Of a stretch of 64,000 bases of DNA, positions 1 through 9,107 are shown piece by piece. The position numbers and the translations under genes are program-made. This DNA comes from Granulicella aggregans (GTDB lineage: Bacteria; Acidobacteriota; Terriglobia; Terriglobales; Acidobacteriaceae), in assembly GCF_014203275.1 (NCBI RefSeq), contig NZ_JACHIP010000003.1, positions 558,001 to 622,000 on the forward strand. Direction: 5' to 3'. Numbering within the stretch: the stretch's first letter is position 1; every line of letters begins with the position of its first letter. A model generated the notes under the pieces. That model saw only the letters and a list, made by a program, of their open reading frames with translations, had not been told where the DNA came from and searched no databases.

Positions 1-950
1 AATTCGTCATCTTCGTCGAAGGGTTCGCCATCATCGCGGTTGATCGCCTCGAGGACGCCGACCTCGGCTTCGTCCTGCATCAGCGGCACAAGCAGCGCGG
101 TCCAGACCGGATATTCGTTACCGGAGCTGCGGGCGAGCAGACGCTCATCGTTGGGGTCGGTGATGAGTGTGGCGACGCCTTCCTCAGCCATCTGGCCCAC
201 GTAGCCTTCGCTGGCGGATTGCGTCGCTCCTAGCTCGACTGTGGGGTCTTCGCCGGCGCTTGCCATCAGGGTGAGGTCGTCGCCGTTGAAGAGCCAGAGG
301 TGGACGGCCTGGCAGTGAAGCATGGCGATGACCTTGCGCGGGATGAGGGGCATCAACGGGTCGAGATCGAGCGTGGCGTTGAGCGACTTTTCGAGATCGT
401 ACAGCTGCGTCATGCGGTGTACGGAGTCGAGGAGGTCGGCTTGCTGGCCTTCGACTAGAGAAGCTTCGCGCAGTGCTGGTGCGCCTATCTCTGCGAGCGG
501 CTGCAATGCTTCGAGGTCTTCGAGGGTCAGTTCCTTGGAGAAGGAGATGATTTCGATCGCTCCCATGAGAGCTCCGCCGAAGATCATCGGAAGATGTGCA
601 GTCGATGTGACTGGGCGGGCGATGTTGAGGTGCTGATAGTGTTCGTGGGTGAGGTCGGAACCGGCGAGGATGAAGGCGTTTTCGGGGTCCTCGAGAAGAG
701 CGGCGAGCGGCGCGACAGTTGACCAGTCGAGATCCTGCGTGAGGGAGATATCGCTGGTGCCCGCGGCCATTCGCCAGTCGGCGGTATCGGCTTCGGAGCT
801 GAAGAGGTAGATGGCCGCAGCGGCGTCTCCGATAAGATCAGCGGCAGCCGTCGTCAGCAATCTTGCACGAGAGGCTACCGACGTGGCCGCAAATAAACGT
901 GCGGCGACATCTATACTTTCGGTGACTGGCGTGGTGGTGACATCAGGCAT
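1..950 (-). CDS. GAF-domain signalling protein, 3' end outside window
   Basis: The reverse strand is open from an ATG at 950 to the window edge, about 316 codons, with no stop. Two GAF-like modules are visible, roughly residues 15-160 and 180-316. The second begins after a linker reading LYDLEKSLNATLDLDPL, a typical lead-in to a GAF domain. GAF domains bind small ligands or support dimerisation in cytoplasmic sensors. The output domain lies beyond position 1. Because a STAS anti-sigma antagonist is transcribed divergently 120 bp away, a C-terminal SpoIIE/PP2C phosphatase is a reasonable guess, but a histidine kinase, cyclase or GGDEF output is equally possible from sequence alone. The start has only a weak purine-rich stretch (AAGGGAG) about 20 bases upstream, so it could be slightly different. 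Confidence 0.8.
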   Translation of the reverse strand, partial: MPDVTTTPVTESIDVAARLFAATSVASRARLLTTAAADLIGDAAAAIYLFSSEADTADWRMAAGTSDISLTQDLDWSTVAPLAALLEDPENAFILAGSDLTHEHYQHLNIARPVTSTAHLPMIFGGALMGAIEIISFSKELTLEDLEALQPLAEIGAPALREASLVEGQQADLLDSVHRMTQLYDLEKSLNATLDLDPLMPLIPRKVIAMLHCQAVHLWLFNGDDLTLMASAGEDPTVELGATQSASEGYVGQMAEEGVATLITDPNDERLLARSSGNEYPVWTALLVPLMQDEAEVGVLEAINRDDGEPFDEDDE

Positions 951-1070
951 GGACTGGACTTGTACGTCTCCCTTGACGGCAGGTCCCAGCAAGATAGACT
1001 CTGAGCAGTCTTGTGGTTGTATCGAAGTTTCACAAATGTAGAACAATCTGTTGGAAAGGTAAACAACTCC
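951..1070. promoter_or_regulatory. Divergent promoter region, GAF gene / STAS gene
   Basis: This 120-bp stretch separates two head-to-head genes and must hold both promoters. I see no palindrome or clear -35/-10 pair that I would defend. The only usable landmark is GGAAAGG at 1053-1059, which serves as the ribosome binding site of the rightward gene. Confidence 0.45.
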
Positions 1071-1412
1071 TTGGATCTCGACGTTCTTCAAAGTGGCAAG
1101 ACCTGCACGATCCGCATCAAGGGCGCGCTGAAGATGGGCGAGCAGTTGGATAAGTTCGATGCCGCGGTGCGCGAAGCGTTCGCTACGGACCACCCTTTTC
1201 TGGTCCTGAATCTTGAGGCGATGCCGGTGATCGACTCGTCCGGGATTGGGTCGATCGTGAACGCGCTGCAGCAGTCGAAGAAGCTAGGCGGGGACACGAA
1301 GCTGGTGAGCCTGTCGCCGTTTGCGTATAAGACGTTCAAGATGGTGCACATTCTGAATCTGTTCAGCGTCTTCGATGCTGAGGCGGACGCGCTCGCGGCT
1401 TGTGTGGCTTGA
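1071..1412 (+). CDS. STAS-domain anti-sigma factor antagonist
   Basis: A 113-residue single STAS domain protein of the SpoIIAA/RsbV type. In that family the dephosphorylated protein captures an anti-sigma kinase and so frees a sigma factor. The phosphorylatable serine motif is present as D55-S56-S57-G58 followed by IG, and a hydrophobic strand precedes it, as usual. I chose the TTG at 1071 because GGAAAGG lies 11 bases upstream. The same frame extends back to an ATG at 1011, which would add 20 residues not typical of the family. Its divergent partner is a GAF sensor that could carry the matching PP2C phosphatase. No cognate anti-sigma kinase gene is visible in the window. Confidence 0.85.
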   Translation: MDLDVLQSGKTCTIRIKGALKMGEQLDKFDAAVREAFATDHPFLVLNLEAMPVIDSSGIGSIVNALQQSKKLGGDTKLVSLSPFAYKTFKMVHILNLFSVFDAEADALAACVA

Positions 1413-1533
1413 GCAATTGTTTGCCTGCTCCAGTCGGTTCCCAATCGAGGAGCGGTGTGCGTATGATTGTCGCGGCAATGATTGAACTGAGCGGCAGACC
1501 ATACCAAGGGCGATTGGGAGCGGACACACATTT

Positions 1534-2877
1534 ATGGATAAGCGGCAGTTTCTTAAGGGCAGCGCGGCCCTTGCAGCGATGACGGCGGTTCGGGGTGGGT
1601 TGGCGCAGTCAGGAAGCGGAGGCCCGCGCGAGAATTGGGCAGGGACGTTTCACTACTCGACCGATAACGTTCTGCAGCCAGCCTCCGTAGCAGATGTTCA
1701 GAAGGCAATTACGAGCGTTGATAGCGTCAGGGCGCTGGGAACGCGGCATAGCTTCAACGGCATCGCGGACTCAAAGGTCGCGCAGATCAGCACGTTGGGC
1801 TTGCATGACTTCAAGCTAGATGCGGCTGCGAAGACGGTCACGGTTGGGGCCGGTATCAAGTATGGCGATCTCGCGGTGCAGCTGGATAAGGCTGGGTTCG
1901 CGCTGGCGAATATGGCTTCGCTGCCGCATATCTCTGTCGGTGGCTCGATTGCTACCGGGACGCATGGATCGGGTCTGCGGAATGGCGGGCTTGCTACATC
2001 GGTGAGCGGGCTGGAGATCGTCGCTGCCGACGGAACGGTGCATACGCTGACGCGCGCGAAGGATGGCGATGCGTTCCATGGCGCGGTGGTGAGCATGGGT
2101 TCGCTGGGCGTGGTCACGCACGTCACGCTGGACGTCGAGCCGAGCTACGAGATGACGCAGATCGTTTACCAGGCCCTGGACTTCCATGAGCTGGAACACA
2201 ACTTCGAAGCGATCATGAATACGGGCTACAGCCTCTCGCTGTTCACGAACTGGCAGCACCACAAGGCGTGGGAGGTCTGGATCAAACGGCGCGTCGACCA
2301 GGGTGGGGGAGCTGCGCCGCCGGAGATGTTCTACGGTGCTACGCTGGCGAAGGAGAAGCTGCACCCGGTGGTTGGACAAGGGCCAGAGAAGACTACCGAT
2401 CAACTGAACAGCGTTGGCAAGTGGTATGAGCGACTGCCGCACTTCAAGATGGAGTTCACGCCTTCCACGGGTCGCGAGATTCAGACGGAGTACTTCGTTC
2501 CGTTTGAGCATGCGTATGAGGCGGTGCTGGCTGTTGAGAGTCTTCGTGATCAGATCACGCCGCATCTTTTTGTGACGGAACTGCGGTCGATTGCGGCTGA
2601 CGATTTGTGGATGAGCATGGCTTACAAGCGGCGCTCGCTGGCGATCCACTTCACGTGGAAGCCTGAGTGGGATGCCGTGATGAAGGTGATTCCGCAGGTA
2701 GAGGCGAAGCTGAAGCCCTTCACGCCTCGGCCTCATTGGGGCAAGGTGAATACTCTGGCTGCGCCGCAGGTTCGGGCGGCTTATCCGAGAGCTGATGATT
2801 TCACGCAGCTACTGAAGTCGTATGACCCCAAAGGCAAATTCGTGAACGAGTACATGCGGCACGAACTGCTGGGCTGA
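1534..2877 (+). CDS. Secreted FAD-linked alditol/aldonolactone oxidase (AldO-like)
   Basis: A 447-residue flavoprotein of the vanillyl-alcohol-oxidase superfamily, resembling bacterial alditol oxidase and aldonolactone oxidases, which oxidise a sugar alcohol or lactone with O2 and form H2O2. The N-terminus has a KRQFLKG motif and a hydrophobic stretch ending in GGLAQ, so a Tat-like signal peptide is likely. H72 in GTRHSFN matches the histidine that carries covalent FAD in AldO. The FAD motif GTHGSG is at 142-147, and RPHWGK at about 399-404 is the conserved C-terminal active-site motif. The true substrate cannot be read from sequence. It precedes a glycosidase gene by 80 bp, so both may act on the same exported or imported sugar. 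Confidence 0.85.
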   Translation: MDKRQFLKGSAALAAMTAVRGGLAQSGSGGPRENWAGTFHYSTDNVLQPASVADVQKAITSVDSVRALGTRHSFNGIADSKVAQISTLGLHDFKLDAAAKTVTVGAGIKYGDLAVQLDKAGFALANMASLPHISVGGSIATGTHGSGLRNGGLATSVSGLEIVAADGTVHTLTRAKDGDAFHGAVVSMGSLGVVTHVTLDVEPSYEMTQIVYQALDFHELEHNFEAIMNTGYSLSLFTNWQHHKAWEVWIKRRVDQGGGAAPPEMFYGATLAKEKLHPVVGQGPEKTTDQLNSVGKWYERLPHFKMEFTPSTGREIQTEYFVPFEHAYEAVLAVESLRDQITPHLFVTELRSIAADDLWMSMAYKRRSLAIHFTWKPEWDAVMKVIPQVEAKLKPFTPRPHWGKVNTLAAPQVRAAYPRADDFTQLLKSYDPKGKFVNEYMRHELLG

Positions 2878-2957
2878 TCCAACAACAGTTTGAGAGGACG
2901 AGACGCTTCAGAGCGTCGCTCGCGCGGGACTGCGAGTGTGCATTCTCAGGAGAAAGA

Positions 2958-5096
2958 ATGAAACCGGTTGCATTTGTTCGCTACGCTGCCACGATGTCTG
3001 CTGTCTTCGCGCTTGGCTCCGCCGTACTTGCACAGCCAGCCCCCGCATCGTCGAGAGATATCGATTTGCATAACGCTGCTGTTGCGATTCATTACCACCG
3101 CGATAGTGGCTTGATGGATATCGCGTGGAAGGATGGACACAAGATCACCGGTCTTACGAGTGGAGCAGTGCTTGAGGACGGTAGAACCGTGTCGTCTACC
3201 GCGTATGCCAGCCATGTGTTGGAGGTTGAGCAGAAGCCTTCCACGATGGCAGGTACTCATGTGTACGCAGTGAAGAGCACGGCGCCAGGACTTCCTGATC
3301 TGATTCAGAGGATATGGCTCTACGATAAGGTTCCGGCGATTGCGATGCAGGCAGAGTTGCAGGCGAAGACGGGAAGCCTGGGGACGCGGCACTTCGACTC
3401 GGTTGTGCTGAAGGGGAAGGACAGCATTCAGCTTGGAGCAAACGCTTCGTTGCGCGTTCTGCATGTGCCGTTCGATAACGATATGTGGTTCCGCTACAAC
3501 AGCGTCGCCGTGGGAGAGATGAAGCCGGGGCAGCTATTCTCCGGCAATGAAGCGACCGCGATCTACGACAATACGACGCGGCAGGCGCTGATTCTTGGTT
3601 CCATTGTTCATGATCGATGGAAGACCGCGATTGAGGCTCACGCTGCGGGTGGGGAACTGACCGATCTGGACATCTATGGCGGCATTACTTCGCCTACGGG
3701 AGTTCGTACGGACACGCATGACACGGTGCCGCATGGGATCGTGCGTGGGGCGCATGTCACTTCGCCTCGCATCTTTATCGGATCGTTCGCCGACTGGCGC
3801 GATGGGCTTGAGGCGTATGGCGAAGCGAATGCGGCGATTCAGCCGCCGCTGAAGTGGGCAGCGGGCGCGCCGATCGGATGGAATAGCTGGGCGGCGTATG
3901 CGGACAAGATCAGTGATAAACGCTACCTGGATACGGCAGCGTTCATCAGGGACAAGCTGGTGCCTGAAGGGTTTGGAGACAACCGCATTGTCTATATCAA
4001 CCTCGACGCTTTCTGGTGGAGACTCGACGCAGTGCAGCTTGCGGAGTCGGTGTCGATTATCCGGAGCATGAAGAACGCACAGGGGATGCACTTCGAGCCC
4101 GGAATCTACTGGGCTCCGTTTGTCTATCACCTGGATGATCTCGACGCGTATGTCGAAGGGACAGGGATGAAGTATCGCTATCGCGACATCATCCTGAAGG
4201 CCCCGGATGGTTCGATGATGCCGAAGGTAGATGGACTGTGGCCTATCGATCCCACGCATCCCGGAGCCAAGGCACGGATTACTTATTTCATGCAGCAGTT
4301 CAGGAAGATGGGATTTACGTATTTGAAGATCGACTTCCTGGCACATGGAGCGCTGGAGGGCGTTCATTATGATCCAGCGATTCAAACGGGGATTGAGGCC
4401 TATAACGCCGGAATGAAACAGGTTGTTGCAGAGGCCGGACCGAAGATGTTTCTGAGCCTGTCTATCGCGCCGCTGTTTCCTTCGGGCTATGGTCATGCGC
4501 GGCGGCTAGCTTGCGATACAAAGGGGCATATCAGCGGGCTTGAGCAGTCGACCGAGTATATGCTGAACTCGCTGACCTATGGATGGTGGTCGAGCAAGAA
4601 TCTGTATATCACTGACCCCGACCATGTCGTACTTGGCAGCAAGGCGGACCTTGGAGCGCGAAGTGTGGATGAAGGGAAGAGCCGGCTGCTCTCGGCGGTG
4701 ATCAGTGGCGGCATGATCCTCGACAGTACTCAATTGGCGGACGATTCCGAAGGGCAGGCGTTGGCGAAGGATGTTTACAACAATCGCGCGTGGATGAAGA
4801 TCGCGGCGGAAGGGACGACATTTCTGCCGGTTGAAGGGGATAGCGGAGATCAGGGCGCGAATGTCTTCTATCGCCCTACGCTGCATGGGGCGTATGTAGC
4901 AATCTTCAATTTCGATGAGAAGAAGAAGCAGACGGTATCGGTGCCGCTGGTGAGGATTGAGGCTGAGCTGGCCGGTGCTGCGAGCGTGTCCGTGGTCGAT
5001 GTCGCTTCGGGCATGACTCTCGAGCCCGCAAAGGCGGAACTGAGCGTAAGGCTCGCGCCGGCAGCGTCGACCTTGGTGGAGTTACAGTGGAAGTAA
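2958..5096 (+). CDS. Secreted clan GH-D alpha-galactosidase-like glycoside hydrolase
   Basis: A 712-residue protein with a signal peptide ending near AVLAQPA. The middle and C-terminal part is a (beta/alpha)8 barrel of the GH27/GH36 type: a GWNSW motif begins the barrel, YLKIDF places the probable nucleophile at D459, and RLACD places the probable acid/base at D520. A beta-sandwich N-terminal domain (about 30-300) and a C-terminal beta domain flank it, as in GH36-like enzymes. It probably releases alpha-linked galactose or a related sugar in the periplasm. The exact GH family (27, 36 or a related unclassified group) is not certain. RBS AGGAGAAAG lies just upstream of the ATG. The gene follows the AldO-like gene and could be co-transcribed with it. 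Confidence 0.85.
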   Translation: MKPVAFVRYAATMSAVFALGSAVLAQPAPASSRDIDLHNAAVAIHYHRDSGLMDIAWKDGHKITGLTSGAVLEDGRTVSSTAYASHVLEVEQKPSTMAGTHVYAVKSTAPGLPDLIQRIWLYDKVPAIAMQAELQAKTGSLGTRHFDSVVLKGKDSIQLGANASLRVLHVPFDNDMWFRYNSVAVGEMKPGQLFSGNEATAIYDNTTRQALILGSIVHDRWKTAIEAHAAGGELTDLDIYGGITSPTGVRTDTHDTVPHGIVRGAHVTSPRIFIGSFADWRDGLEAYGEANAAIQPPLKWAAGAPIGWNSWAAYADKISDKRYLDTAAFIRDKLVPEGFGDNRIVYINLDAFWWRLDAVQLAESVSIIRSMKNAQGMHFEPGIYWAPFVYHLDDLDAYVEGTGMKYRYRDIILKAPDGSMMPKVDGLWPIDPTHPGAKARITYFMQQFRKMGFTYLKIDFLAHGALEGVHYDPAIQTGIEAYNAGMKQVVAEAGPKMFLSLSIAPLFPSGYGHARRLACDTKGHISGLEQSTEYMLNSLTYGWWSSKNLYITDPDHVVLGSKADLGARSVDEGKSRLLSAVISGGMILDSTQLADDSEGQALAKDVYNNRAWMKIAAEGTTFLPVEGDSGDQGANVFYRPTLHGAYVAIFNFDEKKKQTVSVPLVRIEAELAGAASVSVVDVASGMTLEPAKAELSVRLAPAASTLVELQWK

Positions 5097-5674
5097 TCGC
5101 GGTTCGCTGGCGCGGAGTGTGTCGGGATATAGGTGAAATGGACATGCTCACGGTTGCTCCAGAGTTGTGAATAGCTTCGTGAAGTGTTGCGCTACACCGC
5201 CCGCTCTTGGTGACTCTTAACTACAAACAAAGCACCTATCCAGTCGCAAACTTCGAGCTATTGGCTTCGTTTCGAGAACCAAACGTACAGCTTCGACTTC
5301 CTCAACCTGACGGATGATTTCGCAGATGATTTCAAGAAGTGCGGGCGCGTCGCGATGAACGGCAATATAGGCCTATAGTGCCGCATGGCACTAGGCGGCA
5401 AACTATCACCCGATGCACGGCTCGGAGTTCACGGAATACGGACTTTCAAAGGCTGCAATAAGGAGATCCGGAAACTCAGATCGCGGATGCAATAAGGAAA
5501 TGTTGGGTGGAGCGATAAGCGCGTAGTCCGGTCTGATACGGCCCTGAACCTGTCGATTTAATTAAAGCCGGCATTTACCCGTCATTTTCTTGTGAATTGC
5601 TGGTGAAACTCCGTTACCTAGGTGTAGCCTTATTCCCGCACGCGGCTTACCTTCCCATCTGCACGGAGTCCATC
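5097..5674. other. Gene-free region with two adjacent palindromes
   Basis: No convincing gene is present in these 578 bp. Short open stretches around 5240-5380 read through in different frames and look like decayed coding sequence, but match nothing I recognise. Two perfect palindromes lie side by side: TATAGGCCTATA at 5366-5377 and TAGTGCC-GCAT-GGCACTA at 5376-5393. An 11-bp direct repeat, TGCAATAAGGA, occurs at 5454-5464 and 5488-5498. The promoter of the following FG-GAP gene must lie in the right-hand part. Confidence 0.5.
5366..5393. repeat. Tandem palindromes TATAGGCCTATA and TAGTGCC-N4-GGCACTA
   Basis: The first palindrome is 12 bp and perfect. The second has 7-bp arms around GCAT and shares two bases with the first. 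Without a T-run on either side they are not a classical terminator. They could be protein-binding sites or a remnant of an excised element. Function unknown. Confidence 0.35.
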
Positions 5675-8600
5675 ATGCCCGTCATCCGCAGAACCATACC
5701 CGCCCTCATTGCCTTCTCGCTCTTCAGCATCTTTGCGCTCATCGCCTTTTTCCCAGCTGCAGCGCATGCCGCCACTCCCACCACAATCACCTTAACCGTC
5801 ACATCCTCGTGTCTTACCCAGGGATGCGCGGTCACGCTCACTGCTAAGGTTACCGCCGGCACACTCGCGGTCCATCCAGGCCTCGTCTATTTCTGCGAAG
5901 GAACCTCCACCTGCGAGACCGGGGTGCCGGTCGGACAGTCGCAGCTTACATCCAATGGGACCGCTAGCATTGCCCACGCATTCTTTACCGGCAGCCACTC
6001 TATCTACGCGATCTTTGCAGGGACTTCGACCTATTCCAAGAGCACATCGTCTTCACAGAGCCTCACGATCGCGCCGCCGACAGTCTTTCCCACCCAAAGC
6101 ACTATTCAATCTATGGGGAGCACACCGGTGCAGAGCTATGCTGGGCAATATACTCTTCAGTCGACCGTGACCGCCCTGCAGGGCGGTCCGGCCGCCACCG
6201 GGACCGTATCGTTCTTCGACACCAGCTATGGGAACGCCGCGCTCGGTTCGACGCGGCTTAGCGATAGCTCCCCCCAGCAACTCAATTATGTCTCAGGCCA
6301 ACTCGACTTCTCTCAAATCCCGTCCATAGTCTTCGACAACATCATCCAGATCGCGACAGGAGACGTCAACAACGATGGCTTCAGCGATATAGCGATCATG
6401 GGACCATCAGGTTTCTTCGTACTGCTCGGCAGTGCGAGCGGAAAATTTGCCCTTGCGCGCCCCTCTTCACCGAACCTGGGAACGCCTGTGAACCAGTCCA
6501 TGAATCCTATGCGGCTGGTTGATCTGAATAGCGACGGAAAGCTCGACCTCGTCGCCACGGACTTCACTACCCGGGCCATTCGCGTCAGCCTCGGGAATGG
6601 CGACGGAACCTTCACCGACAGGACCCCGAGCCTGCTCAAGACTTACCCAGGCCCAGTCTACGTTGGGGACTTAAACAACGACGGCATCCCCGATGTCGTC
6701 ATCGATGTCCAGATCCCCAGCACGCAGAACCCAAGTTTGCTCGTTCACGCTCTTCAAATCGCTATCGGCAACGGCGACGGCAGCTTCAAGGCAATACCGG
6801 CGACGTATCTCGCCGGCCAGATCCAAGCAACTCCGGTTTTGATTGCCGACGAAGACAAAGATGGCAAACAGGATCTGATCGTCCAGGATAGTGGGACGTT
6901 CACGAACCAGTTCCAGACATTGCGTGGCAACGGGGACGGCACCTTCAAGCCCATTGCCGCAACCACCCAGAACCCCGGCGTTAAATTGATGGTGGGCGGC
7001 GACTTCAATGGCGACGGTCTTCTCGACATCGTCAGCTACGACGGAGACACCCTGAGTATCTGGGAAGGCGTAGGCGACGGCACCTTCGTTCAGCCGGACA
7101 ACGGCAACGACAATATTTATTTAGACACCAGACCCGCCCTGACTTCGCTGCTTACCGACGACTTCAATCACGATGGTAAGCCGGATCTCGCCGTCGAGTT
7201 CTTAGATTCCAGCGTGGGGGGTGAACTCGAAACGCTTGAAGTCCTCAAGAGCGACGCCTCGACTCCCGGCGTCCCTTTCTTCGAAGGGATCGCGTCTTTC
7301 CTCCTGACCGATCCACTCGGGCGCATTTCATACTTCTCAAACATCGTTACTGGCGACTTCAATGGCGACGGCTTCACCGACATCGTCGAATTTACCCCGG
7401 CGCTCACGCCCCAGACGAATAGCTGGGCCCAGGAACTCGTCACCCCCGCCAGCGCGGCCAGCGCGCCAATTCCCGTCCTCTCTCCAGCTGGCCCCCACCA
7501 GATCGTCGCCAGGTATTCGGGCGATGCCACGCACACCCCAAGCGTCTCGCCTCCAGTGGCCCTGGTTGGTTACCAGGTGGTCAACGACAGCGGCGGCTTC
7601 ACCAATGCGTCTTCGCTCTTCCTCAACGGCGGGGCGACCATTGAGGGCGGCGTTCTACAACTCACAGACGGCAAGAGCTTTGAAGCGCGTAGCGCCTTCT
7701 ACCCAAAGCGACTGCCCGTCTACGACGTCAATACCAGCTTCGAGTTTCAGATCCCTGAACAGAACTCGGACGGCGTTGCCTTTGTCATTCAGTCCAATGG
7801 ACCCAACGCTATCGGGTCGAACGGAGGCGGAATCGGTTATGGACAGTTACCCGGCGCGACCTCCGGTTCATCCATTATCAACAGTCTCGCCCTGGTCTTC
7901 GATACTCACAACAATCAGGGCGAAGGATCGAACTCGGTTCGCATCGAGCAGGGTGGCATCACGTCGCCGGCCTCCGCCATCGACCTTACCCCGAGTGGGA
8001 TCGACCTCCACAGCGGCCACCATTTCCTGGCACAGATTGGGATCGCTCAGGAATTGAGCCTGAATCTGGTTCTCACCGACATGGACACGGGTAAAGTCTT
8101 CACGAACTCCTTTAGCGCCGATCTCTTCGGCGATATTGGAACCACCACCGCTTACGTTGGCTTTACCTCCGCTACCGGCGCGACCGCGTCAACCGTGAAG
8201 ATTCTCAACTGGACTTTCACCAGCCAGGCCTGCTGCGACCTACAGCCGACAACAGACACACTTCCGGCGTTCCAGGACGGCTTCACCGGCGCAGCCTCGA
8301 AGCTCCAACTCAACAATGGCGCGGCGATTGTCGGCTCTACTCTCCAACTGACCAACAGCACGCCCTTTGAGGCCACCAGCGCCTACTTCAAATCCCCCAC
8401 GGACTCATCTCCCTGGGTAACCGACTTTGACTTCTCGATAGAAGGAACCGGAGGCGACGGCTTCACCTTTCTCCTGCAGGATCAAGGTCTTACAGCGGTT
8501 GGAACCCCCGGTGGAGCACTCGGATACGGACCCTATCTGCCCGACGACACGACCGGTGGCATAGGCAACAGTCTCGCAATCAAGTTCGACCTTCACAATA

Positions 8601-8926
8601 ACAGTGGCGAGGGGCCTAACTCGACTGGCCTCTATCTCAATGGGGCTTACCCCTCCGTTCCGGCCGTCAGTCTCAATTCGGGCCGCATCGACCTTCATAG
8701 CGGACATCGGTTCCACGCCCGCATTCTCTACTTCTACCAGACCGATAGGGTCGAAGTGTCGATAACCGATCTAGACCAATATGCCGTCTTCGACTCCTTT
8801 CTTAATAACGGAAGTCGCTTTATGCCGGCCTATGCGGGGTTCACCGCAGGCACCGGGGCGACCTCCAACACGATCAAGATCCTTAACTGGAACTTCTCGT
8901 ACTATGACGTCGACATCCTTCGATAG
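5675..8926 (+). CDS. Secreted FG-GAP/VCBS beta-propeller protein with two lectin-like domains
   Basis: A 1,083-residue exported protein. The start at 5675 gives a clean signal peptide (MPVIRRTIPA, hydrophobic core, AAAHAA) with GGAG eight bases upstream; an in-frame ATG at 5597 lacks this. After an Ig-like module (about 30-140) come seven FG-GAP/VCBS repeats with calcium-type loops such as GDVNNDG, VDLNSDG, GDLNNDG and GDFNGDG, which usually fold as a beta-propeller. A short second Ig-like piece is followed by two tandem domains of about 200 residues that begin with GGF or DGF and end with TVKILNW or TIKILNW, resembling L-type lectin or concanavalin-like folds. The likely role is cell-surface or extracellular carbohydrate binding. 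No catalytic motif is seen. It ends in a strong terminator. Confidence 0.75.
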   Translation: MPVIRRTIPALIAFSLFSIFALIAFFPAAAHAATPTTITLTVTSSCLTQGCAVTLTAKVTAGTLAVHPGLVYFCEGTSTCETGVPVGQSQLTSNGTASIAHAFFTGSHSIYAIFAGTSTYSKSTSSSQSLTIAPPTVFPTQSTIQSMGSTPVQSYAGQYTLQSTVTALQGGPAATGTVSFFDTSYGNAALGSTRLSDSSPQQLNYVSGQLDFSQIPSIVFDNIIQIATGDVNNDGFSDIAIMGPSGFFVLLGSASGKFALARPSSPNLGTPVNQSMNPMRLVDLNSDGKLDLVATDFTTRAIRVSLGNGDGTFTDRTPSLLKTYPGPVYVGDLNNDGIPDVVIDVQIPSTQNPSLLVHALQIAIGNGDGSFKAIPATYLAGQIQATPVLIADEDKDGKQDLIVQDSGTFTNQFQTLRGNGDGTFKPIAATTQNPGVKLMVGGDFNGDGLLDIVSYDGDTLSIWEGVGDGTFVQPDNGNDNIYLDTRPALTSLLTDDFNHDGKPDLAVEFLDSSVGGELETLEVLKSDASTPGVPFFEGIASFLLTDPLGRISYFSNIVTGDFNGDGFTDIVEFTPALTPQTNSWAQELVTPASAASAPIPVLSPAGPHQIVARYSGDATHTPSVSPPVALVGYQVVNDSGGFTNASSLFLNGGATIEGGVLQLTDGKSFEARSAFYPKRLPVYDVNTSFEFQIPEQNSDGVAFVIQSNGPNAIGSNGGGIGYGQLPGATSGSSIINSLALVFDTHNNQGEGSNSVRIEQGGITSPASAIDLTPSGIDLHSGHHFLAQIGIAQELSLNLVLTDMDTGKVFTNSFSADLFGDIGTTTAYVGFTSATGATASTVKILNWTFTSQACCDLQPTTDTLPAFQDGFTGAASKLQLNNGAAIVGSTLQLTNSTPFEATSAYFKSPTDSSPWVTDFDFSIEGTGGDGFTFLLQDQGLTAVGTPGGALGYGPYLPDDTTGGIGNSLAIKFDLHNNSGEGPNSTGLYLNGAYPSVPAVSLNSGRIDLHSGHRFHARILYFYQTDRVEVSITDLDQYAVFDSFLNNGSRFMPAYAGFTAGTGATSNTIKILNWNFSYYDVDILR

Positions 8927-8932
8927 CACTAT

Positions 8933-8959
8933 CTCCGGCCCGTCCTGGGCGGGCCGGAG
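8933..8959 (+). terminator. Rho-independent terminator after the FG-GAP/lectin gene
   Basis: Perfect 10-bp stem CTCCGGCCCG / CGGGCCGGAG with a 7-base loop, starting seven bases after the stop codon and followed by a pyrimidine-rich TTCTCTCTC tail. Confidence 0.75.
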
Positions 8960-9107
8960 TTCTCTCTCAATCCCCTCTGCCCCCGTTGCTTGACTCTTAT
9001 TGTGGGTTCTGGCGCACTTTTGGTGATGGGCCGTGTTCTTTGGTGGCGCTTGCCTCTTGCATGCGTCTGATTTTGCGGAGGCGCTGCCATCGAAACCGTG
9101 ATCGATT

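Noticed and set aside
1816..2736. 306-codon open frame antisense to the AldO-like gene
   Set aside because: Entirely within a conserved flavoprotein gene and without motif or ribosome binding site.
2902..2917. Hairpin GACGCT-TCAG-AGCGTC after the AldO-like gene as terminator
   Set aside because: Short stem and no U-run; it lies only 41 bp before the next gene, which may be co-transcribed.
5454..5498. Two TGCAATAAGGA repeats as a CRISPR or iteron array
   Set aside because: Only two copies of 11 bp, 34 bp apart, without further units.
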